DNA of 20,819 nt from an uncultured Collinsella sp. (GCA_900553475.1 USEF01000009.1:1-20819); one strand, 5' to 3'. Shown: positions 6,402-14,474, numbered from the stretch's first letter. The notes: generated from the sequence alone by a model not told the origin. Numbers and translations: made by a program.

Positions 6402-7841
6402 ATGTCCGTTAATCCTGCTAGCGTCACCAACCCGCCCGCGCAGTTTCCCGAGGACTTTGTCTTTGGCGGCGCCACCGCTGCCTACCAGGTAGAGGGCGAG
6501 ACCCGCACTCACGGTAAGGGCAAGGTTGCCTGGGACGACTTTCTGAAGGCCCAGGGGCGCTTCTCCCCCGATCCCGCTTCGGACTTCTACAACCAGTACC
6601 CTGTCGACCTGGAGCTGTGCGAGGAGTTCGGCATCAACGGCATTCGCCTCTCCATCGCCTGGAGCCGCATCTTCCCCAACGGCACCGGCGAAATCAACCC
6701 CGAGGGCGTCCAGTTCTACCACGATCTCTTCGCCGAGTGCCACAAGCACCACGTTGAGCCGTTCGTCACGCTGCATCACTTTGACACGCCGCTTCCCCTC
6801 TTTGAGAAGGGCGACTTCCTCAACCGCGAGACCATCGACGCCTTTGTGGACTTTGCCACCTTCTGCTTTAAGGAGTACGCCGACCAGGTGACCTACTGGT
6901 TCACCTTTAACGAGATCTGGGCCGACGCCTCCAACACCTACATCGAGGGCACCTTCCCCGGTGGCGTCAAGGCGCATCTGGCCGAGGCCTTCCAGTGCGA
7001 GCACAACATGATGCTCGCCCACGCCAAGGCAGTACTGGCCTTCCACAACGGCGGTTTTAAGGGCAAGATCGGCGTCATTCAGTCGCTGGAGTTTAAGTAT
7101 CCGCTCAACGAGAACGACCCCGCCGACATCAAAGCCGCCAACAACGAGCACGTGCTGCAAAACCAGTTTTTGCTCGACGCCACCTTCCGCGGCGACTACG
7201 CACCCGACACCCTCGAGTGCGCCAACCGCCTGGCCGCCGTCTCGGGCGGCACCATCGAAATCCTGGACGAGGACCTCAAGATTATGCGCGAAGCCGCGCT
7301 TTACAACGACTACCTGGGCGTTAACAACTACCAGTGCCGCTTCTTGAAGGCTTACGATGGCGAGAACGACCTGCACCACAACGGCACGGGCGAAAAGGGC
7401 ACCGGCCGCTGGCGCGTTAAGGGCATTGGCGAGCACGTGAACAAACCCGGCATCCCTACCACCGACTGGGACTGGATCATCTATCCCGAGGGCCTGTTCG
7501 ATCTGCTCGTCTACATTAAGCAGCGCTACCCCAACTACAAGCAGATCTTCATCACCGAAAACGGCATGGGCTACAAGGACCCCTACAAGGACGGTTTTGT
7601 GGACGACCAGCCGCGCATCGACTACATCGAGCAGCACCTGCGCTGGCTGCTCAAGGCCATGGAGGTGGGTGTCAACGTGGGCGGTTACTTCCTGTGGAGC
7701 CTGCAGGATCAGTTCTCCTGGACCAATGGCTACAACAAGCGTTACGGCTTCTTCTACGTTGACTTTGAAACCCAGAAGCGAACGCCCAAGGCAAGCGCAT
7801 ACTGGTACAAGCACGTAGCGCAGACCCGTCGTCTGGACTAG
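6402..7841 (+). CDS. lacG: GH1 6-phospho-beta-galactosidase, module 1
   Basis: A 479-residue glycoside hydrolase family 1 enzyme that cleaves phosphorylated disaccharides delivered by the PTS, releasing galactose-6-phosphate. The acid/base is Glu171 in WFTFNE and the nucleophile Glu386 in ITENG. The phosphate-binding set Ser439, Lys446 and Tyr448 (SWTNGYNKRY) has the same spacing as in LacG. Trp440 after the serine is the residue that in LacG favours the galacto configuration; 6-phospho-beta-glucosidases usually have a small residue there. The N-terminus FVFGGATAAYQVEGETRTHGKG and the segments EPFVTLHHFDTP and DWDWIIYP also match LacG. It is the second gene of the module 1 operon and is followed by a strong terminator. 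Its closest relative here is the GH1 at 16430. Confidence 0.93.
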   Translation: MSVNPASVTNPPAQFPEDFVFGGATAAYQVEGETRTHGKGKVAWDDFLKAQGRFSPDPASDFYNQYPVDLELCEEFGINGIRLSIAWSRIFPNGTGEINPEGVQFYHDLFAECHKHHVEPFVTLHHFDTPLPLFEKGDFLNRETIDAFVDFATFCFKEYADQVTYWFTFNEIWADASNTYIEGTFPGGVKAHLAEAFQCEHNMMLAHAKAVLAFHNGGFKGKIGVIQSLEFKYPLNENDPADIKAANNEHVLQNQFLLDATFRGDYAPDTLECANRLAAVSGGTIEILDEDLKIMREAALYNDYLGVNNYQCRFLKAYDGENDLHHNGTGEKGTGRWRVKGIGEHVNKPGIPTTDWDWIIYPEGLFDLLVYIKQRYPNYKQIFITENGMGYKDPYKDGFVDDQPRIDYIEQHLRWLLKAMEVGVNVGGYFLWSLQDQFSWTNGYNKRYGFFYVDFETQKRTPKASAYWYKHVAQTRRLD

Positions 7842-7901
7842 CGGCTTGCGACGAGCGGTTGGCGGAATTGCACCGCCCACATAACCTGTCCCCATTTCTC
7901 A

Positions 7902-7945
7902 GCCGGGGGCGGCACGTCACACGGCGCGCCGCCCCCGGCCTTTTT
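7902..7945 (+). terminator. Terminator of the module 1 operon
   Basis: Perfect 12-bp GC-rich arms GCCGGGGGCGGC (7902-7913) and GCCGCCCCCGGC (7928-7939) are followed by CTTTTT. It stands 60 bp after the GH1 stop and just before the first palindromic repeat array. Confidence 0.9.
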
Positions 7946-7961
7946 GGGCGGTTCGGGGTCC

Positions 7962-8107
7962 GTTTGTCTCAATCTGTAACATCTAGCCGAGTTTTTGGGT
8001 CCTAGCTGTTGCAGATTGAGACGAACAGGATTGCTCTTTCCGAAGAATCTAAATCTGTAACACGTAGCCCGCTTTTGACCGTCTACCTGTTACAAATCGA
8101 GACAAAC
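7962..8107. repeat. Palindromic 65-bp repeat array A (2 copies)
   Basis: Copies at 7962-8026 and 8043-8107, period 81 bp. Each copy has a core arm ATCTGTAACA, a 25-bp centre with a T-rich middle, and the inverted core TGTTACAGAT (TGTTGCAGAT and TGTTACAAAT here), bordered by GTTTGTCTC on the left of the first copy and GAGACAAAC-like sequence on the right of each copy. It lies between convergent genes, after the module 1 terminator and before the end of the module 2 repressor. Confidence 0.9.
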
Positions 8108-8117
8108 GGAGTAGGAC

Positions 8118-9155
8118 CTAACCCCGTATGTCCCTAACAGTCGAGCGTTCGACCAGCGTGCTCGGCACATGAATCGCCTCGATAGACGAGCTCTCTCCAA
8201 TCGCCGCCTCAAACGCAAGCTTACCGACACCGCGCAAATCAAATCGCAGCGTCGTCAGCCGATTGTGAGGAACAAGTCCCTCGAGTGCGTCGTCGATACC
8301 AACCACGCTCACGTCGTCGGGCACGGACAGGCCCGCGTTCTCGAGCGCGGCGATAACGCCCAGCGCCATCTGGTCATTTGCCGCAAGCACGGCAGTCGGC
8401 GCCTGCGACCCGCCGGCAAGCACCTCGGCCGCAATCCGCTCGCCCATGGCGTACCCACTGTCCGCACTCCAATCGCCGCGCAGCATCGGAGCGGCATCGA
8501 CATGAGCACGACCCAGCGTATCGCGCCAACCGGCCTCACGAAAACGCGAGGAAATCGAGTTTTCCGGACCCGCCACAAACCGCATATTCGAGTGACCATG
8601 TTCCAGCAGATAATTGGTCAACAGCTCGCACGAACCATACTGGTCGGAGTCGATCGTCGTGCAGCGCGGATGCGCATACATGGACAGGATGACCGTTCGC
8701 ACTCCCGGCTGGGGAACAAACTCCTCAAAATCGGGAGCCATGCGGTTCATGTTGAGAATCATGCCGTCGACGGGTCGCTCGACCATGCGGCGCGAGGCAT
8801 CGGCAAGTGCATAGGGCTTGTCGCCGCCCATCTCGATCATAGTGACGGCAAAATCGTGCTCGCGCGCCGCTTGCATGATACCCTCGAGCGTCGCCAGGTT
8901 ACCGACACGTGTGATGTTGTACATGCACAGGCCAATAGAACGATACGACCCGCCGCGCAACGCCGCTCCAGCAAAATTGGGACGAAAGCCCAGCTCTTCC
9001 ATGGCGGCCAGCACACGCTTGCGCGTCTTTTCCGTCACGTTGGGCATACCGTTGACCACGCGAGACACAGTCTGGCGGCTCACGCCAGCGAGCGCCGCAA
9101 CCTCTGCCGCGCTCGCCGAACGACCATTCCTTGTCTGCTGATCCATGCCTTCCAC
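8118..9155 (-). CDS. LacI-family repressor of module 2
   Basis: A LacI-type regulator with a helix-turn-helix (AAEVAALAGVSRQTVSRVVNG), a hinge region with GAALRGG and a sugar-sensor domain ending in VERSTVRDIRG. The start is uncertain: the frame stays open to an ATG at 9203, but a GTG at 9155 has GCAGG five bases upstream and gives 345 residues, close to the paralogues (334 and 336); an ATG at 9146 has only a too-close purine run. I prefer 9155. The two major recognition-helix residues are Arg-Gln. It is divergent from the GH1/EIICB operon at 9491-12876, whose leader carries two operators of a type seen only in this module; a third lies upstream of this gene, consistent with autoregulation. 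Confidence 0.92.
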   Translation of the reverse strand: MEGMDQQTRNGRSASAAEVAALAGVSRQTVSRVVNGMPNVTEKTRKRVLAAMEELGFRPNFAGAALRGGSYRSIGLCMYNITRVGNLATLEGIMQAAREHDFAVTMIEMGGDKPYALADASRRMVERPVDGMILNMNRMAPDFEEFVPQPGVRTVILSMYAHPRCTTIDSDQYGSCELLTNYLLEHGHSNMRFVAGPENSISSRFREAGWRDTLGRAHVDAAPMLRGDWSADSGYAMGERIAAEVLAGGSQAPTAVLAANDQMALGVIAALENAGLSVPDDVSVVGIDDALEGLVPHNRLTTLRFDLRGVGKLAFEAAIGESSSIEAIHVPSTLVERSTVRDIRG

Positions 9156-9205
9156 GCTAACCTGCTTCCCAACTATTCCCCGCGCCCATGGCGCATCGTA
9201 CATAC

Positions 9206-9223
9206 ATTGATAACGTGCTCATG
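9206..9223. promoter_or_regulatory. Module 2 LacI operator upstream of the repressor
   Basis: ATTGATAAC|GTGCTCATG: the right half GTGCTCAT is identical to that of the two sites in the operon leader. It lies about 50 bp before the preferred repressor start, and would overlap the message or leader if the upstream ATG at 9203 were used. Confidence 0.6.
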
Positions 9224-9268
9224 ATACCCGAGCCATATACCACAACATGAAAACTTCTGTCAATCAAA

Positions 9269-9300
9269 ACCGCTTACCGAACAAATACAACCGTTCGCGG
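9269..9300 (+). promoter_or_regulatory. Tandem 21-bp-spaced motif pair, module 2
   Basis: ACCGCTTACCG (from 9269) and ACCGTTCGCGG (from 9290), exactly 21 bp apart. The second copy lies just upstream of where a -35 box would be for the candidate -10 TATACA at 9323-9328, fitting an activator site. Confidence 0.6.
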
Positions 9301-9322
9301 CTGTTTGAAGTTGTTTTGTTTC

Positions 9323-9377
9323 TATACATCCCAGCCGGATGTTAACGTGCTCATTGTCAAATGTTCACGTGCTCATT
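9323..9377 (+). promoter_or_regulatory. Module 2 promoter -10 and two LacI operators
   Basis: A candidate -10 TATACA (9323-9328) has no good -35. Immediately downstream are GATGTTAAC|GTGCTCATT (9338-9355) and AATGTTCAC|GTGCTCATT (9360-9377), with centres 22 bp apart on the same helix face. The right half on the opposite strand is AATGAGCAC, specific to module 2. Binding here would block initiation or early elongation. Confidence 0.7.
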
Positions 9378-9490
9378 TTGGTTCTAATCATTTTAAGATA
9401 GTGTTTATCGGGCTTTTTCACCGCTGAACGCTAACCAGGGAGCCTCCTGAGCGCAAACGCACAATATCGAACAGCGAGACGAGAGGGTGT

Positions 9491-10939
9491 ATGCATATGT
9501 CTTTGCTAAACCGCGTACAGCAGCTGCCGAAGGGCTTTGTTTGGGGCGCCGCAACCGCCGCGTACCAAACGGAAGGTTCCACGAAGGTGGCAGGCAAGGG
9601 TAAGACCATGTGGGACGATTACCTTGTCGCCCAGGGTCGCTTTTTGCCCGACCCGGCCAGTGATTTCTACAACCGCTACGAGGAGGATATCCGCCTTTCT
9701 GCCGAGCATGGACTCAACGCCATTCGTGTGTCCATCGCCTGGACCCGCATCTTCCCCAACGGCGACGATGCCGAACCCCTCGCCGAGGGCGTTAAGCACT
9801 ACCACGAGCTGTTCGCCTGCTGCAAAAAGTATGGCGTCGAGCCCTATGTGTCCCTGCATCACTTTGACTCCCCCGCCGCCCTGTTCAACCAGGGCGACTG
9901 GCTCAACCGCAAGACCGTCGACGCCTATGTGCGCTATGCCGAGTTCTGCTTCCGCGAGTTCCGCGAGGTCAAGAATTGGTTCACCATCAACGAGCTCATC
10001 AGCCTCTCGCACTCCCAATACATCCAAGGCAACTTCCCGCCCAACCATCACTTTGATGTGACGAGCGGCATCCAGAGCCAGCACAACGAGCTCGTTGCCC
10101 ACGCCCGCGCCGTCAACCTGTATAAGGATCTTGACGAGACCGAGCACCTGGGCGGACGCATTGGCATGGTCAACGTCCTGACGCCGGCATATCCTGCCAC
10201 CGACTCGCCCGCCGACCAGCACGCCGCCGACCTGTACAACGCCTTCTACACCGACTTCATCATGGACGGCGCCTTCCTGGGTCACTACTCCGCGCGCACC
10301 CTCTCACTCATCAACGAGATTCTGCGTGCCAACAACGCCACACTTACGGTTGAGGACAGCGACATGGAGGAGCTCGCCAAGGCGGCGCCCCGCAACGATA
10401 TGTTCGGCCTCAACTACTATCAGTCGGCGTTTATCGCCGCCTACGATGGCGAGTCCACCAACAGCTTTAACGGCACCGGAGACAAGGGCACCTCGTGCTT
10501 TAAGTTTAAGGGCGTCGGGCAGCAGGTCGATATGCCGGGTATCCCCACCACCGACTGGGATTGGCTCATCTACCCGCAAGGCCTCTACGACACGCTCAAG
10601 CACATCAGCGCCACCTATCCCAACCTCCCCGTCATCTATATCACCGAAAACGGCCTGGGCCACAAGGACCCCGAGCCCGACGCAAACGGCATCGTCGCCG
10701 ATCCCGAGCGCATCGACTTTGTCGACCAGCACATGGAGAAGGTGCTCCAGGCGCGCGCCGAGGGCGTCGACGTCCAGGGCTACTTTATCTGGAGCCTGCA
10801 GGACCAGTTCTCGTGGGCCAATGGCTATAACAAGCGCTACGGCCTGTTCTACATCGACTTCGACACGCAAAAACGCTACATCAAGCAGTCGGCACTCTGG
10901 TACAAGGAGCTCGCCGACACTATGGCGGACGCGCAGTAG
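9491..10939 (+). CDS. lacG: GH1 6-phospho-beta-galactosidase, module 2
   Basis: A 482-residue GH1 enzyme of the LacG type and the most divergent of the three here. Glu168 (FTINE) is the predicted acid/base and Glu386 (ITENG) the nucleophile. Ser441-Trp442, Lys448 and Tyr450 (SWANGYNKRY) form the 6-phosphate site, with the tryptophan associated with galacto specificity. Its N-terminal region reads AYQTEGSTKVAGKGKTMWDD, against the AYQVEGETRTHGKGK of the other two. The start is ambiguous: ATG at 9491 has GAGGG three bases upstream, ATG at 9497 has it nine bases upstream and may be the real one. It is first in its operon, ahead of the permease at 11116, the reverse of modules 1 and 3. The substrate is probably a different beta-galactoside from those of the paralogues. 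Confidence 0.92.
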   Translation: MHMSLLNRVQQLPKGFVWGAATAAYQTEGSTKVAGKGKTMWDDYLVAQGRFLPDPASDFYNRYEEDIRLSAEHGLNAIRVSIAWTRIFPNGDDAEPLAEGVKHYHELFACCKKYGVEPYVSLHHFDSPAALFNQGDWLNRKTVDAYVRYAEFCFREFREVKNWFTINELISLSHSQYIQGNFPPNHHFDVTSGIQSQHNELVAHARAVNLYKDLDETEHLGGRIGMVNVLTPAYPATDSPADQHAADLYNAFYTDFIMDGAFLGHYSARTLSLINEILRANNATLTVEDSDMEELAKAAPRNDMFGLNYYQSAFIAAYDGESTNSFNGTGDKGTSCFKFKGVGQQVDMPGIPTTDWDWLIYPQGLYDTLKHISATYPNLPVIYITENGLGHKDPEPDANGIVADPERIDFVDQHMEKVLQARAEGVDVQGYFIWSLQDQFSWANGYNKRYGLFYIDFDTQKRYIKQSALWYKELADTMADAQ

Positions 10940-11023
10940 CGCATCGCCTCGCTTTCCCCCGAGAAGGGAGCGGCCCTATGCGATACAAACCCAGCCGCCC
11001 CCCTCTCTCCCCCTGGAACCGGC

Positions 11024-11054
11024 CCCGCCTGCACCCGGGCTTTTAGCAAGCGGG
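11024..11054. other. Weak hairpin in the 176-bp GH1-permease gap, module 2
   Basis: CCCGCCTGC (11024-11032) and GCAAGCGGG (11046-11054) pair at eight of nine positions around a loop containing CTTTT. The rest of the gap holds only the permease ribosome binding site. No terminator is evident, so the two genes are probably co-transcribed. Confidence 0.35.
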
Positions 11055-11115
11055 AGACCATATAGGTTTTCAACGTCCATGCCATTAAGATTTCATGCAA
11101 AGAGGAGCGTGAACT

Positions 11116-12876
11116 ATGGAATCGATCGTTAAGTTCTTGGAGAAAGGTCAGCCGTACTTCGACAAGGTCTCTAAGAACATCTACCTTCAGGCCATTAAAG
11201 ACGGCTTTTTGGCAGCAATGCCCATCATCCTGTCTTCTTCTGTCTTCCTGCTTATTTCGACCCTGCCGGGCGTTGTCGCCACGGTCGGCGGCTTTACGCT
11301 GCCCGACTGGTGGAACGTCGACGTCGTGAACTTCTGCAACAAGGTTTACAACTTCACGATGGGCGTCGTGGGCATCATGGTCGCCGGCACCACCGCAAGC
11401 GCGCTGACCGGCTCCAAGAACCGCCGCATGCCTGCCGGCAAGGCCATCAACGCCACGAGCACCATGGTCGCCGCCATGTGCGCTATGCTCATCTTGGCCG
11501 TTACCCAGACGAGTGCCAAGATCGACGGCGCCGATGTCTCGGTGTTCTTTACCGACAACATGGGCACCAAGGGCCTGCTGAGCTCCTTTGTCGCCGCATT
11601 TGCCACGGTCAACATCTATGCCTTCTGCATTAAGCGAGACATCACCATCAAGCTGCCCAAAGAAGTCCCCGGCGCCATCGCCCAGAACTTCCGCGACATC
11701 TTCGCCTTCAGCTTCTCCATCCTGTTTGTCGCCGTCATCGACGTTATCTGCCGCACCTGCTTGGCCGTCCCGTTTGCCAACGTCATCTCCACGCTGGTGA
11801 GCCCGCTGTTCGCCGCTGCCGATTCCTACGCCGGCCTCGCCCTCATCTGGTTCATGATCCCGCTGTTCTGGTTCATGGGCATCCACGGCCCCTCGGTCGT
11901 TAAGCCTGCCCTCAACGCCGCGCTGTTTGGCAACATCACCACCAACCTCGCCACGCTGCAGGCCGGCGGTCACCCCGCCCTCGCCCTGACCGAGAACTTC
12001 GGTAACTACATCGGCGAACTCGGCGGCACCGGCGCCACGTTCATTGTCCCGATCATCTTCCTGCTCTTTATGCGCTCCAAGCAGCTCAAGGCCGTCGGCA
12101 AAGCCTCTGTCGTACCCGTGATGTTCGCCGTCAACGAGCCGCTGCTGTTCGCCGCGCCCATCATCCTCAACCCGTACTTCCTGATCCCGTTCCTGTTTGC
12201 CCCCGTGGCCAACGTCCTCATTGGTAAGTTCTTCATCGACTTTTTGGGTATGAACGGCTTTATCTATGCCATGCCGTGGGCACTCCCCGGACCGATCGGC
12301 ACCTTCATCGACACCAACTTCCAGCCGATCTCTCTGGTCCTGGTTGTCGTCCTGCTGGTCGTTGACTTCTTGATCTACTACCCGTTCTGCAAGGCCTACG
12401 ACAACGTCCTGTGCAAGCAGGAGGCCGAGACCCTGGCCGAAGAAGAGGCCGAGGAGACCAAGGCCGTCAAGACCGCTGCCGCCCCCGCCGTTGAGGCTCC
12501 TGTTGTCGAGACCGCTTCTGCCACCGAGGCCTCCGCAGCTCCGTCCGCCCTTAAGGGCAAGGATCTGAGGGTTCTGGTTCTGTGCGCTGGCGCCGGCACC
12601 TCTGCCCAGCTCGCCAACGCGCTTAAGGAAGGCGCCGACGAGCTGGGCATCGACATTACCGCCAACGCCGGTGCCTACGGCAGCCATTACGCCATCATGG
12701 ACCAGTACAACGTCATCGTCCTGGCTCCGCAGGTTCGCACCTATTACAACGAGATGAAGGCCGACACCGACCGCCTGGGCATCACGCTGCTGTCGCCCAA
12801 GGGCAAACAGTACATCGACCTCACTAAGGATCCCAAGGGTGCCGTCGCCTGGATCGAGGAAAACCTCAAGGCATAA
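11116..12876 (+). CDS. lacE: PTS lactose-family EIICB permease, module 2
   Basis: A 586-residue fused EIICB paralogue. The IIC domain (1 to about 435) shows the motifs IHGPS (His257) and NEPLLFAAP (Glu341). A Glu/Ala/Val/Pro-rich linker (about 436-480) leads to a IIB domain with VLVLCAGAGTSAQ and the phospho-acceptor Cys490. The N-terminus ESIVKFLEKGQPYFDKVSKNIYLQAIKDGF is clearly homologous to the module 3 protein, and the two share the CAGAGTS loop while module 1 has CQGGGTS, so modules 2 and 3 permeases look closer to each other. The start has GAGGAG shortly upstream of ATG. It is the second gene of its operon, followed by a terminator. It depends on a IIA encoded elsewhere. Confidence 0.93.
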   Translation: MESIVKFLEKGQPYFDKVSKNIYLQAIKDGFLAAMPIILSSSVFLLISTLPGVVATVGGFTLPDWWNVDVVNFCNKVYNFTMGVVGIMVAGTTASALTGSKNRRMPAGKAINATSTMVAAMCAMLILAVTQTSAKIDGADVSVFFTDNMGTKGLLSSFVAAFATVNIYAFCIKRDITIKLPKEVPGAIAQNFRDIFAFSFSILFVAVIDVICRTCLAVPFANVISTLVSPLFAAADSYAGLALIWFMIPLFWFMGIHGPSVVKPALNAALFGNITTNLATLQAGGHPALALTENFGNYIGELGGTGATFIVPIIFLLFMRSKQLKAVGKASVVPVMFAVNEPLLFAAPIILNPYFLIPFLFAPVANVLIGKFFIDFLGMNGFIYAMPWALPGPIGTFIDTNFQPISLVLVVVLLVVDFLIYYPFCKAYDNVLCKQEAETLAEEEAEETKAVKTAAAPAVEAPVVETASATEASAAPSALKGKDLRVLVLCAGAGTSAQLANALKEGADELGIDITANAGAYGSHYAIMDQYNVIVLAPQVRTYYNEMKADTDRLGITLLSPKGKQYIDLTKDPKGAVAWIEENLKA

Positions 12877-12907
12877 GACGCTGACGCCACCTGCCGCTCG
12901 CAGACAA

Positions 12908-12952
12908 AAAATGGCCCGTGCATCGATGCGTGATGCGCGGGCCATTTTGTTT
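12908..12952 (+). terminator. Terminator of the module 2 operon
   Basis: 17-bp arms AAAATGGCCCGTGCATC (12908-12924) and GATGCGCGGGCCATTTT (12932-12948) pair with one G-T wobble around a 7-base loop and run into TTTTGTTT. It may act in both directions because A-runs flank the left arm. Confidence 0.9.
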
Positions 12953-12971
12953 AGACCGCACCCGTCCTCCT

Positions 12972-13276
12972 GTTCATCTCGATCCGTAACATCTAGCCGA
13001 GTTTTTCGGTCCTAGCTGTTACAGATCGAGGTGAACGCACAGGCCAAGCCGAAAATCTCAATCTGTAACATGTAGACCGCTTTTGACCGCTTAGATGTTA
13101 CAGATCGAGACAAACAGATGGGTCAATCCAATCAATCTAGATCTGTAACATCTGGCTGGTCATTTCACCCCTAACTGTTACAGATCGAGACAAACGGAAT
13201 AAGCCGAGTCGAAAGATCTCAATCTGTAACATCTAGCAGGGATTTTCGGTCCTAACTGTTACAGATTAAGATGAAC
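12972..13276. repeat. Palindromic 65-bp repeat array B (4 copies)
   Basis: Copies at 12972-13036, 13051-13115, 13131-13195 and 13212-13276; periods 79, 80 and 81 bp. All keep the core arms (ATCYGTAACA and TGTTACAGAT) and the 25-bp centre length exactly. The first copy has a full outer arm GTTCATCTC pairing with GAGGTGAAC, while the left arms of the inner copies are shortened to forms like GAAAATCTC. The array fills the gap between the convergent module 2 operon and module 3 repressor. Confidence 0.92.
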
Positions 13277-13289
13277 GAGCCGAGCACGT

Positions 13290-14300
13290 CTACGCCCGCA
13301 GGTCCTTTACGCTGGAACGCTCGACCAACACGCCCGAGACGAGCGTACGGCTTCTGGAGCTCGGGGCTTCCAGACCTGCGACGACCTCATTAAGCGCACG
13401 GACGCCCAGCTCGCGGTGGCGGAACTTCACCGACGTCAGAATCGAGTTGGGAATCGTCTTGTAAAGCTCATCGTCGAAGCCGATCACGGACACATCATCG
13501 GGCACACTGAGCCCTTTGTCACGTAGAGCCATCATCACGCCGTTTGCCATGCAGTCGTTAGCCGCGAGGACCGCCGTGCAATCGGGTTTATCGGCAAGCA
13601 CAAGGCCCGCGGCATAGCCACTATCCGCATTCCAATCGCCTTGCAGAGGCTCGGGCGGCTCAATGCCACGCGCCTCGAGTGCCGCACGCCAACCTTTCAT
13701 ACGGCACTGGCTCGACAACGACTCTTTCTTACCAGAGACGAAGTACACGTTTTTATGCCCGTGGTTCAAGAAGTACTCGCACGCCATGCGCGCGCCGCCC
13801 TCTTGGTCGTCACTGACGGTGGAGCAGGTAGGATGTTCCATCGGTGTGATAATCACCGTCTTGAGGTCTTTCGGTGCCTCAAAAGTATCAAAGTCATCGA
13901 CCATCTGACGCAGGTTGAAGATCATGCCATCAACAGGCAGCTGCGACATCCTACGCGCCGCTTCGGCAAGGGTCATCTTCTCCCCCGCCCGCTTTTTGAT
14001 CATCGTGAGCGCAAAGCCGCGTTCTTCGGCGGCATCTGCGATACCGTCAATCATGTCCACGGCACCGCCCGACAAGTGGAACAGCACCACGCCGATGCAC
14101 CCGTAACGGCCCAACTTGAGCGAACGCGCGGCAAAGTTGGTTCGAAACCCGAGCGCCTCCATTGTGGAATGAACCTTATCGCGTGTCGACTCTCGCACGC
14201 TATCGGGCTCGTTGATCACACGCGAAACCGTCTTGAGAGAAACACCCGCAGCAATCGCCACATCGTTCATTGAGACATTTTTCTTGTCCGTCGTTGCCAC
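13290..14300 (-). CDS. LacI-family repressor of module 3
   Basis: A LacI-type regulator with the helix-turn-helix MNDVAIAAGVSLKTVSRVIN, a hinge segment ARSLKLG and a sugar-sensor domain ending SSVKDLRA. The frame is open to an ATG at 14369, but a GTG at 14300 has GGAG five bases upstream and gives 336 residues, matching the 334-residue module 1 paralogue; I take that start. The recognition-helix residues are Leu22-Lys23, unlike the other two. It is divergent from the EIICB/GH1 operon at 14576-17851, whose leader has a perfect 24-bp palindrome of the operator type found only here. Its own end is followed by repeat array B rather than a recognisable terminator. Confidence 0.92.
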   Translation of the reverse strand: MATTDKKNVSMNDVAIAAGVSLKTVSRVINEPDSVRESTRDKVHSTMEALGFRTNFAARSLKLGRYGCIGVVLFHLSGGAVDMIDGIADAAEERGFALTMIKKRAGEKMTLAEAARRMSQLPVDGMIFNLRQMVDDFDTFEAPKDLKTVIITPMEHPTCSTVSDDQEGGARMACEYFLNHGHKNVYFVSGKKESLSSQCRMKGWRAALEARGIEPPEPLQGDWNADSGYAAGLVLADKPDCTAVLAANDCMANGVMMALRDKGLSVPDDVSVIGFDDELYKTIPNSILTSVKFRHRELGVRALNEVVAGLEAPSSRSRTLVSGVLVERSSVKDLRA

Positions 14301-14373
14301 TACTTCTCCAGTCGGTTTTGCATTGCTTGTTTTTTGCGTTCTAGCATACACTACCTGCTCGACTGACAAATCA

Positions 14374-14405
14374 ACCGTTTACCGGACAATATCGACCGCT
14401 CACCC
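14374..14405 (+). promoter_or_regulatory. Tandem 21-bp-spaced motif pair, module 3
   Basis: ACCGTTTACCG (from 14374) and ACCGCTCACCC (from 14395), exactly 21 bp apart, upstream of both LacI operators and reading towards the permease gene. Confidence 0.55.
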
Positions 14406-14430
14406 GTATATCCTTGTTGCTCTTCCAAAA

Positions 14431-14448
14431 ATGTCTTACGTTGTCATT
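14431..14448. promoter_or_regulatory. Module 3 LacI operator O1
   Basis: ATGTCTTAC|GTTGTCATT. The right half is identical to that of the perfect palindrome 23 bp downstream; the left half is degenerate. Confidence 0.6.
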
Positions 14449-14450
14449 AA

Positions 14451-14474
14451 CGAAATGACAACGTTGTCATTTCG
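14451..14474. promoter_or_regulatory. Module 3 LacI operator O2, perfect 24-bp palindrome
   Basis: Half CGAAATGACAAC followed directly by its exact reverse complement. The centre is C|G, as expected for LacI-family sites. The inner half-site AATGACAAC is specific to module 3. Confidence 0.8.

Noticed and set aside
6402..7841. Assignment of the GH1 enzymes as 6-phospho-beta-glucosidases (BglA type)
   Set aside because: The residue after the phosphate-binding serine is tryptophan in all three and the overall sequence follows LacG, while lacAB in the same locus needs galactose-6-phosphate. Dual activity remains possible.
7962..8107. Palindromic repeats as ordinary rho-independent terminators
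   Set aside because: The T-run is in the loop, no T-tract follows the stem, and good classical terminators already stand just before each array.
12972..13276. Array B as a CRISPR array
   Set aside because: The repeated unit is a long palindrome with drift between copies, the intervening segments are only 14-16 bp and partly alike, and there are no cas genes.
9269..14405. Additional DeoR-type RAACA repeats in the module 2 and 3 leaders (GAACAAATACAACC, GGACAATATCGACC)
   Set aside because: The second half of each departs from RAACA, and they overlap the 21-bp tandem motif, which explains them better.
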